17,101 nucleotides of DNA from an uncultured cyanobacterium (GCA_937121005.1 CAKZKB010000611.1:1-17101); one strand, 5' to 3'; positions 1 to 8,089 are shown, counted from the stretch's first letter. The notes: generated by a model from the sequence alone, not told the origin. Numbers and translations are program-made.

Positions 1-1596
1 AATGACTGCGGCTTTGGCATCGATCGCGTCAATGGGAGTGGGTTCCCCTTGCAAACAAGACTCGCGAAAGAAGTTCTCTAACTCCGCCAGTTGCAGGCTT
101 TCAACGGTATTTAATGCCTTTTGTAGCTGTTGCTGTTGGGGACGATCGCCCGCGAGTAACAAACTCACTAATTCTCGATAGACGGGTTCGACGCGATCGC
201 GAAAGGAAAATTGTACGTCCGCATTCACCGCGACCAAATCTTCTCGCAGCGACTGCAACCCATTCACCGCTTCGTCGTAAGCCGCGATCGCCCCTTCGAG
301 ATCGCCCTTTCCTTTAAGAATGCGGCCCAGTTGTTCTTGCCATTGGGCAGTGATATCAGTGGCATTGCCCATCTCGGCCAATTGTACCGCTTTGCGGGTC
401 AAATCCAGGGCTTCATTAATTTGGCCGCGGCGTTCGTAGAGATATCCTAACTCGCCCAACGCATAAGACTCGGCCCGGCGATCGTCGAGTTCTCGGGACT
501 GTTCGACCGCGATCGCCAGTTGGCGGGCAATATCAGCGTCAGTCTCTCCCAATTCTAGAGCGGTGGCGGCAAAATTCACGCGGGCGTACACCGACGGACG
601 ACTGGGGGGCAAGTTCGCCAGTTCCTCACCCAGTTGTGGCAAGCGCGATCGGGCGATTTCGGTACGTCCCAACTCCACTAACAAGGAGAGTTCGCTGAGG
701 CGAGCATTAGCAATGGCGATCGGATCGACTGCGATACTTGCCGCTTCTCGATAGTAATCTAACGCTGCGTCGGGATTGTCCAGGGCGCGGGCTGTATTTC
801 CCGCCGCCAGCAGGGTAGCGGCGATCTCTGGGGCGAACCCGGAGGTACGGGCAGCGACCAAACTGCGATCGAGGACTTCACCGGAAGCCGCTACGTCCCC
901 CACCAAGCGCAGGGCGATCCCCAAGTTCCGGGAGGCGACGGCTTCCACTCGCGGATCGGCAATGGCGTTGAGTTCGGCTTCTATTTCTTGCAGCAGCAGG
1001 CGCGATCGTCGGTACAGTCCGTTGGCTTGCAGGGCGATCGCGCTGTTGGTTTGCGCCCCGATCCGGCCGGGGAGATCTCCCAATTCGTCGTAGAGTTGCG
1101 CCGCTTGCTGCCAGGTTTCTAGGGCGGTTTCCGGCTGTCCGGCGGCCAGTTCCAGGCGGCCGCGCTGGTTCAGGGTTTGGGCGAGAACGGCTTTCGTACC
1201 GGGATCGGTGCGGGTTTCTAGCAGAGAAATGGCGCGATCGACGGCATTTTGGGAAGCCGCCAACTCGCCCAATTCGTAGAGGGCTGTCGCTTGGTAATTC
1301 AGACTTCCCGCTTGGGAAACGATGTCGCCGCGATCGGCAAAGTCTCGGGCGGTTTCCTCCCAGATCCGGGCGGCTTCGGCGAACCGTCCGGCGGTGTAAA
1401 GGTCGTGTCCCTCTCGTTCTCGGGCGATCGGATCGGTTTGGGTTTGGGCGATCGCGGGGCGATCGAAGGATGCAACTGTGGCCGCCACTGAAGGAATGGC
1501 TAGAGTGAGGACAAATGCCCAAAGTAGCGTAGCCGCGATCGCCAGTTGTCGCCGCGTTTTCCGTTCGACTCCCCAAATTCGTTGCCGTCGTCCCAT
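1..1596 (-). CDS. Secreted TPR-CHAT domain protein (3' end outside window)
   Basis: The minus-strand frame is open from an ATG at 1596 to the left edge, giving 532 codons without a stop. The N-terminus is Arg-rich (MGRRQRIWG), followed by a hydrophobic segment at about residues 18-40 and a likely cleavage near AIA-QTQ, so it is probably exported. The rest is helical TPR-type repeats, for example LYTAGRFAEAARIWEETA and NYQATALYELGELAASQNAV. The last residues in the window (VYRELVSLLL, then ALNTVESLQLAELENFF, then SCLQGEPTPIDAIDAKAAVI) match the segment that leads into the CHAT peptidase-like domain in cyanobacterial TPR-CHAT proteins. That domain, with its His-Cys dyad, should lie just left of the window. 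Family members are large secreted or periplasmic proteins, often encoded near TPS adhesins. The substrate is unknown, and activity cannot be judged without the missing part. Confidence 0.88.
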   Translation of the reverse strand, partial: MGRRQRIWGVERKTRRQLAIAATLLWAFVLTLAIPSVAATVASFDRPAIAQTQTDPIAREREGHDLYTAGRFAEAARIWEETARDFADRGDIVSQAGSLNYQATALYELGELAASQNAVDRAISLLETRTDPGTKAVLAQTLNQRGRLELAAGQPETALETWQQAAQLYDELGDLPGRIGAQTNSAIALQANGLYRRSRLLLQEIEAELNAIADPRVEAVASRNLGIALRLVGDVAASGEVLDRSLVAARTSGFAPEIAATLLAAGNTARALDNPDAALDYYREAASIAVDPIAIANARLSELSLLVELGRTEIARSRLPQLGEELANLPPSRPSVYARVNFAATALELGETDADIARQLAIAVEQSRELDDRRAESYALGELGYLYERRGQINEALDLTRKAVQLAEMGNATDITAQWQEQLGRILKGKGDLEGAIAAYDEAVNGLQSLREDLVAVNADVQFSFRDRVEPVYRELVSLLLAGDRPQQQQLQKALNTVESLQLAELENFFRESCLQGEPTPIDAIDAKAAVI

Positions 1597-1663
1597 CACT
1601 GTGTGCTCGCAAGGTCAGTATAAAAAAGGGTAGCGCTTGCAGGGGCGATCGACAAGTCTCAGT

Positions 1664-1784
1664 GTAAGGATTCAGGTATGCTAGGCTAAACGGCTGTAGA
1701 AACCCGGTTTCTCGCTTATAGCCGGAAAAAATCCGAGTTTCTTTCTTTAGAAACCGGGTTTCTCTGTACCACCTGAATACTTAC
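1664..1784. mobile_element. 121-bp MITE with terminal inverted repeats and 8-bp target duplication
   Basis: The left end reads GTAAGGATTCAGGT (1664-1677) and the right end ACCTGAATACTTAC (1771-1784), inverted repeats matching at 13 of 14 positions. A perfect 8-bp direct repeat GTCTCAGT flanks both ends (1656-1663 and 1785-1792), the signature of transposition. Inside is a perfect 15-bp inverted pair, AGAAACCCGGTTTCT (1698-1712) and AGAAACCGGGTTTCT (1749-1763), each nearly palindromic. There is no coding capacity, so movement would need a transposase supplied in trans. Ends starting GTAA with an 8-bp duplication recall the IS66 family, but this is only a suggestion. The element lies between the divergent TPR-CHAT and Uma2 genes and may carry or disturb their promoters. 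Confidence 0.85.
1698..1763. repeat. Perfect 15-bp inverted repeat inside the MITE
   Basis: AGAAACCCGGTTTCT at 1698-1712 and its exact reverse complement at 1749-1763 can pair as a 15-bp stem around a 36-nt loop. The loop contains a third, degenerate copy (TCCGAGTTTCT near 1732-1742). Either transcript could fold strongly here. Confidence 0.85.
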
Positions 1785-1922
1785 GTCTCAGTTTCAAAAT
1801 CCTATCCTACCCATCTTCGGTAAAGGTAACACCTTGACCGCAAAGCCATCTGAGTTTATCATATTCATCTGTGGTTGCAGAAACGCTCTCGCTCCCTAAA
1901 CACGCATCTGAGTTTCGATCTC

Positions 1923-2522
1923 ATGTCGCCTAATTCTAACTCTTTTACGATCGCGCCAGAAACAGACAACAAATATTGCTCTGTGGAAGACTATCGCCGT
2001 TTAGAAGCGCGATCGTCCCAACGTCACGACTATCGAGATGGAGAAGTTGTCAGCATGAGGGGCGGATCGGCAACCCATAACAAAATTATACTCTGTTTGG
2101 CGGCGTTGTTGATGGCTCGGCTGGAGGACGATCGCGTTGAAGTCTTTGCTAGCGATTTGCGTTTGTGGATTCCCCGTCGTAATATGGGAACCTATCCCGA
2201 TCTGATGGTTGTCGATGGAGAAGTGGCGTTCAATGGCGATCGTACCGATGAAATCCTCAATCCCACTACGATCGTCGAAGTTCTTTCTCCGTCTACTGAA
2301 GCCTACGACAGAGGTGATAAATTTCGTCACTATCGATCGATTCCCAGTTTCTGCGAGTATCTATTAGTCAGCCAAACCGAACCCTATATCGAGCAGTTTT
2401 GCCGACAAACGGCTGGGGAATGGCAACTGCAAACCTACGAAGGTTTAGAAAGCGCGATCGCGCTGCACTGTTTCGATATCGATCTTCCTCTAGAGGAAAT
2501 CTATCGTCGAGTCAAGTTTTAG
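1923..2522 (+). CDS. Uma2 family (DUF820) PD-(D/E)XK nuclease-fold protein
   Basis: From the ATG at 1923 the product has 199 residues, the usual Uma2 length; the frame extends 16 codons further to an ATG at 1875. I prefer 1923 because family members start shortly before the CSVEDYRRLE helix. Neither start has a convincing ribosome binding site. Recognisable blocks are YCSVEDYRRLEARSS, RHDYRDGEVVSMRGGSATHN, the nuclease-core TYPDLMVVDGE, and TTIVEVLSPSTEAYDRGDKF, which carries the Glu/Asp...Lys residues of the PD-(D/E)XK core. The core residues look intact. Uma2 proteins are expanded in cyanobacteria, and their biological role is poorly known. The stop codon lies 28 bp from that of the convergent lysyl-tRNA synthetase gene. 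Confidence 0.88.
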   Translation: MSPNSNSFTIAPETDNKYCSVEDYRRLEARSSQRHDYRDGEVVSMRGGSATHNKIILCLAALLMARLEDDRVEVFASDLRLWIPRRNMGTYPDLMVVDGEVAFNGDRTDEILNPTTIVEVLSPSTEAYDRGDKFRHYRSIPSFCEYLLVSQTEPYIEQFCRQTAGEWQLQTYEGLESAIALHCFDIDLPLEEIYRRVKF

Positions 2523-2550
2523 CACTCTTCGGAAACACTGTCAAGTCTCC

Positions 2551-4140
2551 TTACTCATTGCTTGCCAAAGTCGCTGCGTCTCGCAAACGGTCGATCGCGA
2601 AGGACTTCTCCAAATACGACAACAAATTCCCCGCTTTGGGGCCGCGTTCTTTACCCAAAAAGGCAGCGTAAACGGCCGGAAATGCCAATTTAGGGGCGAT
2701 GGGAAGGGCTTTAGCAGTGGAGAAAATCGCCGTTTGCAGGGTTTCGCCCTCCCAGTTTTCAACGCCTTCTAAAGCGTCGGCGAGGCGTTCTAAATAGGTC
2801 GTTTGTTCGGCGGTGAGTTCGCGAACGCGATCGGGAACTGCGTCGAAATAGAGGATGAGTTTTTCGTCGGGATCGGCGTAGTCTTCCAGCCATTTTTGGG
2901 CGACGCGAATGCGACGATCGAGATATTTCCAGTCGTTCGCTGTGAGGGGGCGATCGCTGCGATTTTCGATTTCTTGTTTGATGTCGAGATGGGGGACTTG
3001 CAGCAGCGAAATCAGCGTACTCGTATCAAACGGATAGAAGGTGGCGATCGCCTCATCGACTTGAGAATAGTATAACGATACCAGATCTTTCGTCAATTCC
3101 GGTACGCCCGAATCGGATTCGCGATCGTACTTTTCCATCAGGGTATCGTAATCCCGGAACAACCGCGTCAGCGTCTCGTAGTCGGGAGAGAAATTAACCG
3201 CCGTTTTTGGTTGAGTTCGCAACATCAAAAACCGCAACAACTCCGGGGGTAGCAGTTCCGACATTTCCTTGGCACTCGCCCCCACCCCTTTAGACGAACT
3301 CATTTTTGTCCCCCCCACGAGAATGAACTCATAAGGGGCATGAACCGGGGGATTTTTCTCCAAAACTCGGCGACAGATCGCATTCGCCACATCGCGAGAT
3401 CCGCCTTTTTGCGAGTGATCTTTCCCCGCCCATTCTAAGGTTACGCCCAAGACATCCCACTTGGCAACCCATTCGACTTTCCAGGGTAACTTACCGTTAC
3501 CGCCAAAGGGGGAAACCCAGCCCGAATGTCCGCAGCCTTGGGTATAATTTGTTGCATCGGGATCGCAGGTATAAAATACCTCTTTCCCGTTGTAGTCGGT
3601 GGTGACAGTAGTAGCAATTTTACCGCAGTTCTCGCAGATCGGCTGAAACGGATACCAATTGTCGGCACGTTTGGCATTACTCACTTCTAAGTACGCTTCG
3701 CGTACCAAATGGGCATTTTTCAAGAAAATATCGATGTGGCGATCGAGTTTTCCCTCTCGATACAGATCGCGCAAATAATACACCTGCGGGCGCACGCCGA
3801 GATATTTAAACACCTCCAGAAACTCGCCCATGTAATAATTGGCGTAGTCGCTTGCACTGTCTTCCGGTGAAGGAACGTTGCACAAGGGATAACCTAAATA
3901 GGACTCGAAGCGATCGCGATCGAGTTGGGGAGGAACCGAATCGAAAGCATCATAATCGTCCGCACCGTATAAAAATTTAACAGGTTTTCCGGCCCGTTTC
4001 AAGGCTCGATAAATAACATCGTGAATAATCACCCCGCGCACCGAACCGACATGAACTCGGCCCGAAGGGGTTTTAGAATCGTTAACAACTTGTTCGCCAT
4101 CCATTTTGGCGGCGATTTTATCTGCCCAAAACATAAGCAC
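2551..4140 (-). CDS. lysS: Lysyl-tRNA synthetase, class I
   Basis: This cytoplasmic enzyme would charge tRNA-Lys with lysine using ATP. The 529-residue product has the class I Rossmann signatures: GRVHVGS (residues 28-33, the HIGH box) and KMSSSKG (279-285, the KMSKS loop). It lacks class II motifs. Further class I LysRS hallmarks are FLYGADDYDAFDSVP (57-70) and a Cys-rich insert, CENC at 169-172 with Cys192 and Cys203, which may bind zinc. Length agrees with the family. A GTG at 4140 sits 7 nt after AAAAGG; an in-frame ATG at 4134 would be 13 nt away, so either could be used. Most bacteria, including well-known cyanobacteria, use the unrelated class II LysRS, so this version points to ancient horizontal transfer or lineage-specific replacement. 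Confidence 0.93.
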   Translation of the reverse strand: MLMFWADKIAAKMDGEQVVNDSKTPSGRVHVGSVRGVIIHDVIYRALKRAGKPVKFLYGADDYDAFDSVPPQLDRDRFESYLGYPLCNVPSPEDSASDYANYYMGEFLEVFKYLGVRPQVYYLRDLYREGKLDRHIDIFLKNAHLVREAYLEVSNAKRADNWYPFQPICENCGKIATTVTTDYNGKEVFYTCDPDATNYTQGCGHSGWVSPFGGNGKLPWKVEWVAKWDVLGVTLEWAGKDHSQKGGSRDVANAICRRVLEKNPPVHAPYEFILVGGTKMSSSKGVGASAKEMSELLPPELLRFLMLRTQPKTAVNFSPDYETLTRLFRDYDTLMEKYDRESDSGVPELTKDLVSLYYSQVDEAIATFYPFDTSTLISLLQVPHLDIKQEIENRSDRPLTANDWKYLDRRIRVAQKWLEDYADPDEKLILYFDAVPDRVRELTAEQTTYLERLADALEGVENWEGETLQTAIFSTAKALPIAPKLAFPAVYAAFLGKERGPKAGNLLSYLEKSFAIDRLRDAATLASNE

Positions 4141-4178
4141 ACTACGACCTTTTCAAGATTGCGAATGAAAAGAGAACT

Positions 4179-4207
4179 GTGAGGCCTTCCAGAGTGACAG
4201 ACCTCAC
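4179..4207. terminator. Possible weak hairpin terminator between STAS gene and lysS
   Basis: GTGAGGCC (4179-4186) and GACCTCAC (4200-4207) can form a 6-8 bp stem. On the minus strand it follows the STAS-like stop codon and precedes a pyrimidine-rich stretch (AGTTCTCTTTTC), just before the lysS ribosome binding site. The T-tract is broken, so termination may be weak or the hairpin may only stabilise mRNA ends. Confidence 0.35.
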
Positions 4208-4218
4208 AAATAAAGCCC

Positions 4219-4248
4219 TTTTTAATTTTTAATTTCTAATTTTGAATT
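4219..4248. repeat. A/T-rich degenerate short repeat
   Basis: Loose tandem copies of a 7-8 nt TTTTAAT/TTCTAAT-type unit, ending TTTTGAATTG, lie just downstream of the STAS-like stop codon. Such A/T-rich iterations are common between cyanobacterial genes. No function is visible. Confidence 0.5.
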
Positions 4249-4253
4249 GACAC

Positions 4254-4625
4254 CTATTCCCATTCTAGGGTCAAAGATGGCATCAATCGCTGCAAGTTTT
4301 TCAGGGACTTGCCTTGCCAGGGGATTTTTTTAGACCCTTTCACGACCATTTGAATGCTTTTTTTATGGCGAACCCTAATCACGAACTTCGAGAGCATACT
4401 GATCCCGGAACTGTTGAGAAATTCCAGTTGAGTAAGGTCGAGAACCGCCGTTTCCGGATCGGCTTCGATCGACTCGTTGAGTAGTTGGACGATGGGTTGG
4501 TATTCCTCCATCCCCCCGAGGCGCAACGATCCGGCGCAGTTAACAACGACGGTATTTTCTTCTTGTTTGTCGCACCAAACCTGATAGTCGTCGGTTTTAA
4601 TTTCCATCATAGTAATCGAGGTCAT
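4254..4625 (-). CDS. STAS-like anti-sigma-factor antagonist (Slr1659-like)
   Basis: A 123-residue single-domain protein. The segment AVLDLTQLEFLNSSGISML (residues 60-78) matches the STAS core strand-loop-helix. NSSG (71-74) sits where SpoIIAA/RsbV proteins have the DSSG phospho-acceptor loop, so Ser72 or Ser73 could be the switch residue although the Asp is replaced by Asn. From memory it resembles the cyanobacterial Slr1659 group. It is the third gene of the block encoding the Amt-PP2C phosphatase and the RsbW-like protein, consistent with being their switch partner. The start is uncertain: ATG at 4625 and at codons 6 and 7 are all possible, and the family resemblance begins at MEIKTDDY (codon 7). 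The leader contains the 50-bp hairpin repeat at 4641-4690. Confidence 0.75.
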   Translation of the reverse strand: MTSITMMEIKTDDYQVWCDKQEENTVVVNCAGSLRLGGMEEYQPIVQLLNESIEADPETAVLDLTQLEFLNSSGISMLSKFVIRVRHKKSIQMVVKGSKKIPWQGKSLKNLQRLMPSLTLEWE

Positions 4626-4640
4626 TCCGATTTTAGATTT

Positions 4641-4690
4641 TGCGAAAAGTCAGGGGCGTAGATTTTCTTCCCTCAAAACTTTTTAAGACG
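4641..4690 (+). repeat. 50-bp dispersed hairpin repeat, copy A
   Basis: This segment is identical at 45 of 50 positions to the reverse complement of 8471-8520, with abrupt loss of similarity at both ends. The arms AAAAGT near the left and AACTTTT near the right can pair. It lies in the presumed 5' leader of the STAS-like gene, between that gene and the RsbW-like gene. Confidence 0.85.
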
Positions 4691-4775
4691 GATTTTGGAT
4701 TAACCCTTTAGATAGCTAGGGTTTCGGATCCAAAAACTTCTCGATCGATCGCCTTCAATGGTACACTCGAGCTTG

Positions 4776-5381
4776 TCAGGATGAAACCACTAGCTGTACC
4801 ATTGTTGTTACAGCAACCGTCTTTTGGAGTTGTCCGTCGTCAGCCTCAGTTTCGAGGTGCTCGAACTTCCATCCCAGTTGGGCGTGGTAGTCGTTAATCA
4901 TGGTTAAATATCCCAGGCCGGAGGTGGTGGGATGTTCTTCGGTGGCGGTTTTTTCCAAGCGCTCGATGTACAATTCCTGGGGATCTTCAGTGGTCAGCCG
5001 TTTGATGTAGGCTTGGAACCCACTGACTTTTTCTAAAGGAATGGTATTGGTGGTCACGAAAATCAAGCGATCGGTGTGCAGTTGCAGGCGAATGCTAATG
5101 GGGTGCGACAGGCGATCGTCGCTGAACTTCATGGCATTCTCGAGCAGTTCGTTGGCGATATAGCCGACGGCACTTTTGACTTCAGCTTGGCGATCGACCG
5201 TTCCCGGCTTGCTTTCGTCCACCGGAAAAAACGTCGTCAAGTAGTCGGCCAAAAAATCAGCCGACAAGCCGCTATTGCGCCAGCGTTGTTTGAGAGGGAT
5301 AGAACTTGGCGAAAACCCAACGACGAGATACTCGTCGCTCGGTTGGATGTCGTTATCGTATTCCCCAAATGTCTCAGTCAT
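4776..5381 (-). CDS. RsbW-like GHKL-fold ATPase/anti-sigma regulator (Slr1658-like)
   Basis: I start the protein at the ATG at 5381 (201 residues) because GGAAAG lies 8 nt upstream; a GTG at 5438 would add 19 residues without support. The GHKL N-box is clear: NELLENAMKFS (residues 77-87), with the Glu and Asn used for Mg-ATP binding. SGLGYLTM (154-161) may correspond to the G2 box. The expected G1 box (DxGxG) after the next strand is not present; there the protein reads FVTTNTIPLEKV, so kinase activity is doubtful and it may act by binding. From memory it resembles the Slr1658 group in cyanobacteria. It is encoded 130 bp after the Amt-PP2C phosphatase and before the STAS-like protein, the classical component set of a partner switch. 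Confidence 0.78.
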   Translation of the reverse strand: MTETFGEYDNDIQPSDEYLVVGFSPSSIPLKQRWRNSGLSADFLADYLTTFFPVDESKPGTVDRQAEVKSAVGYIANELLENAMKFSDDRLSHPISIRLQLHTDRLIFVTTNTIPLEKVSGFQAYIKRLTTEDPQELYIERLEKTATEEHPTTSGLGYLTMINDYHAQLGWKFEHLETEADDGQLQKTVAVTTMVQLVVSS

Positions 5382-5511
5382 ACTGATTTCTTTCCAGATG
5401 GGTTGTCCTCGGGAAAACGACCAATCTTGAATACCCACGAGCTACTTGTGTTGTGTAACGAGCAACGCAATCCCATCATAGACCTTTTTCCAGGTTTTGG
5501 GCGATCGCGAG

Positions 5512-8010
5512 TTACTTTTGCTTCATCACCAGCAGGGTGATATCATCGTAGACCTTTTGCAGGCCGATGTATCGTCGCAGATCTTCGATGGCCGCTTGGC
5601 GAATAATGTTGGCACTTTGGTGTTGGTGGGCTCGGACGACGCGACACAGGCGCTCCAAGCCGTAAAATTCCCCCTCCATGTTTTCAGCTTCGGCGATGCC
5701 ATCAGTATAGAGCACCACCACGTCACCGGAATTAAGTTCGACCCGCGTTTCGGCCACGAATTGAGCGATGTCGGCCTCCAAACCAATGGGAAACCCCAGA
5801 TCGATGGTGTCGATGCGCTCGACTTCCCCAGTGGCCCGAACGACGATCGTCTCTTCGTGCTGGCCGCTGACCGAAAGCGAACCCTCCTGATAGTCTATCA
5901 GAGCTAGGCTCAAATTCTTATCCGAATCCATGCGCCGGACGTTGTTATAGATCGTCCGGTTGAGAACGTCCATAAATTTTTTCGGATCGGTCTCGTTATT
6001 CTCCAACAGCGTCCGCACGGCCGTTTGTACCATAATCGTCAGCACTCCACTTTCGAGGCCGTGCCCGGTGACATCGCCGATGCCAATTTTCACCCGGCCG
6101 TCGGGAGTCGTCAACACATCATAGTAGTCGCCGCCGACTTCGGTGGCGGGCTCCATAAACCCGGAAATCTCCAAACCGTTAATTTCTTGCAGTTCGCTTT
6201 CGGTAGGGAGTAACATCTGTTGCAGGCGGCGGGTAATTTCGATTTCGGCCCCCAAGCGCAGGTTTTCGGCTTTGAGGCGTTCGTTAAGGGTGGTAATCTC
6301 AGCGTTAGCGCGAGCGATCGCGTTTTCGGCTGCTTTACGCTCGCTAATGTCGCGAAAGGTTCCGGTATAAAAAGAATGATCCCCCAGTTCGGCTTCGGCG
6401 ATCGTCGCTTCTAAGGGAATGGATGTCCCATCCGATCGCACCGCCAGCACCTCGTAGCGGCGGGTATGCAGCAGGGTTTCGACCAGAGTTTTGCCTTTGA
6501 GGGGTTTGCCGTTGGTGGGTTCGAGAAGCCGATCGAGCTCCATACCCACCATATCCAGGGGAGAATAGCCAAAGATGGTTTCGGCGCTGGGGTTGACCGT
6601 TTGAATTTCGTATCCCGATCGCGTGAAGGTGACGATGGCATCCGTGGCCGTAGTCACGATCGCCTTCGTGCGGGCCACGGCTTCTTCTAACGCATCCATC
6701 ACCTGATTGTAACGATAGGCAATTTGTCCCACTTCCGTAAACGGCTCTACTGGCACTCGCAGGCTGAGATCTTTGGTTTCCGTCTGGGAGTCCATGGCCT
6801 TGAACAGATCGTAGATTTCCGTTTTGGCTTGGTGTTCGGAGACGTTGAGACCGATGGTTTCGTCTTCGAGGGAGACGCGCAGGGGAAAGAAGCGATCGAC
6901 CGTTCGCATGACCAAATAGGTGAGACCGAAGGCCCAAACTCCCGCGATCGTCAGGCCGAGTACCTGTACGCCAATTTGTTCCAGGTGGGTCAGTCCTGTT
7001 TCCAGCCAAGCAGTTTTCCCGAAGATCCCCACCGCGATCGTCCCCCAAATGCCCCCTCCCAAGTGGACGGGCACTGCATCTACTGCATCGTCAATTTGCA
7101 ACCATTCGAGCAAAGCCGAGCCGGCCACCATCACCGCCCCGCCGATGGCCCCGATCGCGATCGCCGCCGGAGTGGTGACGGCGTGACACGAAGCCGTAAT
7201 TGACACCAACCCGGCCAGAGACCCGTTGAGGAGCATTTCGACTTCCGGGACGCGCTGGTGTCGCCAACTCAGAAGCATGGCCGAGAGCGACCCGGCCACC
7301 CCGGCCAGTACCGTATGTACCATAATCGCCGCCACGCGATCGTTGAGAACCAGGGAGCTCCCGCCGTTGAACCCCAACCAACCGATCCACAGTAACATGG
7401 CCCCCATCACCGAAAGCGGTAAATTGGAGCCGTGAATTTTGCGCGGGGGTTCCCCTGGAGGGAAGCGACCGCTACGCGAACCAATGGTCAGCAGTACCGC
7501 CAGAGAAATCCAGCCACCAATGGCGTGTACCACCGTACTTCCGGCAAAATCGACAAACCCCAACTGCCCCAACCAGCCCGATCGCACCCCGTCATTTAAA
7601 TTCCAGGCCCAGTGGCCGAAGAAGGGATACACGCACCCCGAGGTCAAACTGGCGACGAGCAGGTAAGAGCGAAACTTGAGGCGCTCGGCCACCGCTCCAG
7701 AGACGATGGTGGTGGCCGTGCCACAAAACATGGCTTGGAATAGGAAAAACGCGGCCGTATGGGGCGACTCTTCGATGGCCGGCAAAAAGTCGCTAGTGCC
7801 GATGGCCCCGCCGCTAGACGTGCCGAACATGACGGCGTAGCCGAAGGCCCAAAATAGAGAAACCGAAATGCCGAAGTCGGCAAAATTCTTGACGGCGACG
7901 TTGATACTGTTTTTCGAGCGCGTCAGTCCCGACTCCAAACACATAAATCCCGGTTGCATCAGGAACACCAGTCCCGAGCACACCAGTAGCCAGAGAATGT
8001 CGATGGCCAC
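5512..8010 (-). CDS. Ammonium-channel (Amt) domain fused to HAMP-like, PAS and SpoIIE/PP2C phosphatase domains
   Basis: The 832-residue protein begins at GTG 8010, 9 nt after AAGGAG. Residues 1-375 form a full Amt/Rh membrane domain. By alignment with E. coli AmtB from memory, the pore residues are kept: twin His (H162, H316), gate Phe (F95, F214), Asp154, Trp136 and Ser218. Residues 386-445 (GLNVSEHQAKTEIYDLFKAM to YRYNQVMDALEE) are a HAMP-like linker. Residues 447-555 are a PAS domain ending in TFRDISERK. Residues 556-600 look coiled-coil. Residues 605-832 are a PP2C-type SpoIIE phosphatase with metal ligands in GGDYYD (D628), GDVTGHG (D646), LYTDG (D770) and YDDI (D822/D823). Amt-sensor fusions such as Amt-histidine kinases are known. 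Here the output should be dephosphorylation of an antagonist, probably the STAS-like product. Whether it also transports ammonium is unknown. Confidence 0.93.
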   Translation of the reverse strand: MAIDILWLLVCSGLVFLMQPGFMCLESGLTRSKNSINVAVKNFADFGISVSLFWAFGYAVMFGTSSGGAIGTSDFLPAIEESPHTAAFFLFQAMFCGTATTIVSGAVAERLKFRSYLLVASLTSGCVYPFFGHWAWNLNDGVRSGWLGQLGFVDFAGSTVVHAIGGWISLAVLLTIGSRSGRFPPGEPPRKIHGSNLPLSVMGAMLLWIGWLGFNGGSSLVLNDRVAAIMVHTVLAGVAGSLSAMLLSWRHQRVPEVEMLLNGSLAGLVSITASCHAVTTPAAIAIGAIGGAVMVAGSALLEWLQIDDAVDAVPVHLGGGIWGTIAVGIFGKTAWLETGLTHLEQIGVQVLGLTIAGVWAFGLTYLVMRTVDRFFPLRVSLEDETIGLNVSEHQAKTEIYDLFKAMDSQTETKDLSLRVPVEPFTEVGQIAYRYNQVMDALEEAVARTKAIVTTATDAIVTFTRSGYEIQTVNPSAETIFGYSPLDMVGMELDRLLEPTNGKPLKGKTLVETLLHTRRYEVLAVRSDGTSIPLEATIAEAELGDHSFYTGTFRDISERKAAENAIARANAEITTLNERLKAENLRLGAEIEITRRLQQMLLPTESELQEINGLEISGFMEPATEVGGDYYDVLTTPDGRVKIGIGDVTGHGLESGVLTIMVQTAVRTLLENNETDPKKFMDVLNRTIYNNVRRMDSDKNLSLALIDYQEGSLSVSGQHEETIVVRATGEVERIDTIDLGFPIGLEADIAQFVAETRVELNSGDVVVLYTDGIAEAENMEGEFYGLERLCRVVRAHQHQSANIIRQAAIEDLRRYIGLQKVYDDITLLVMKQK

Positions 8011-8089
8011 GAATACTTGCTCCTTACCAACTCGATCGCGCCGACGGGGGGCGATCGTCCTATAGGGTCGTCGTAATGACTAAATAATT

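Noticed and set aside
878..1612. 244-codon minus-strand frame
   Set aside because: It is Arg/Pro/Ser-rich and shifted relative to the TPR-CHAT frame, which has a signal peptide, TPR helices and a recognisable CHAT lead-in. It is a frame shadow.
5382..5438. GTG start extending the RsbW-like protein by 19 residues
   Set aside because: The GTG has no ribosome binding site, while the ATG at 5381 has GGAAAG at 8 nt.
6344..7048. 234-codon minus-strand frame inside the Amt-PP2C gene
   Set aside because: It overlaps the well-supported PAS and Amt coding region in another frame and shows no family resemblance.
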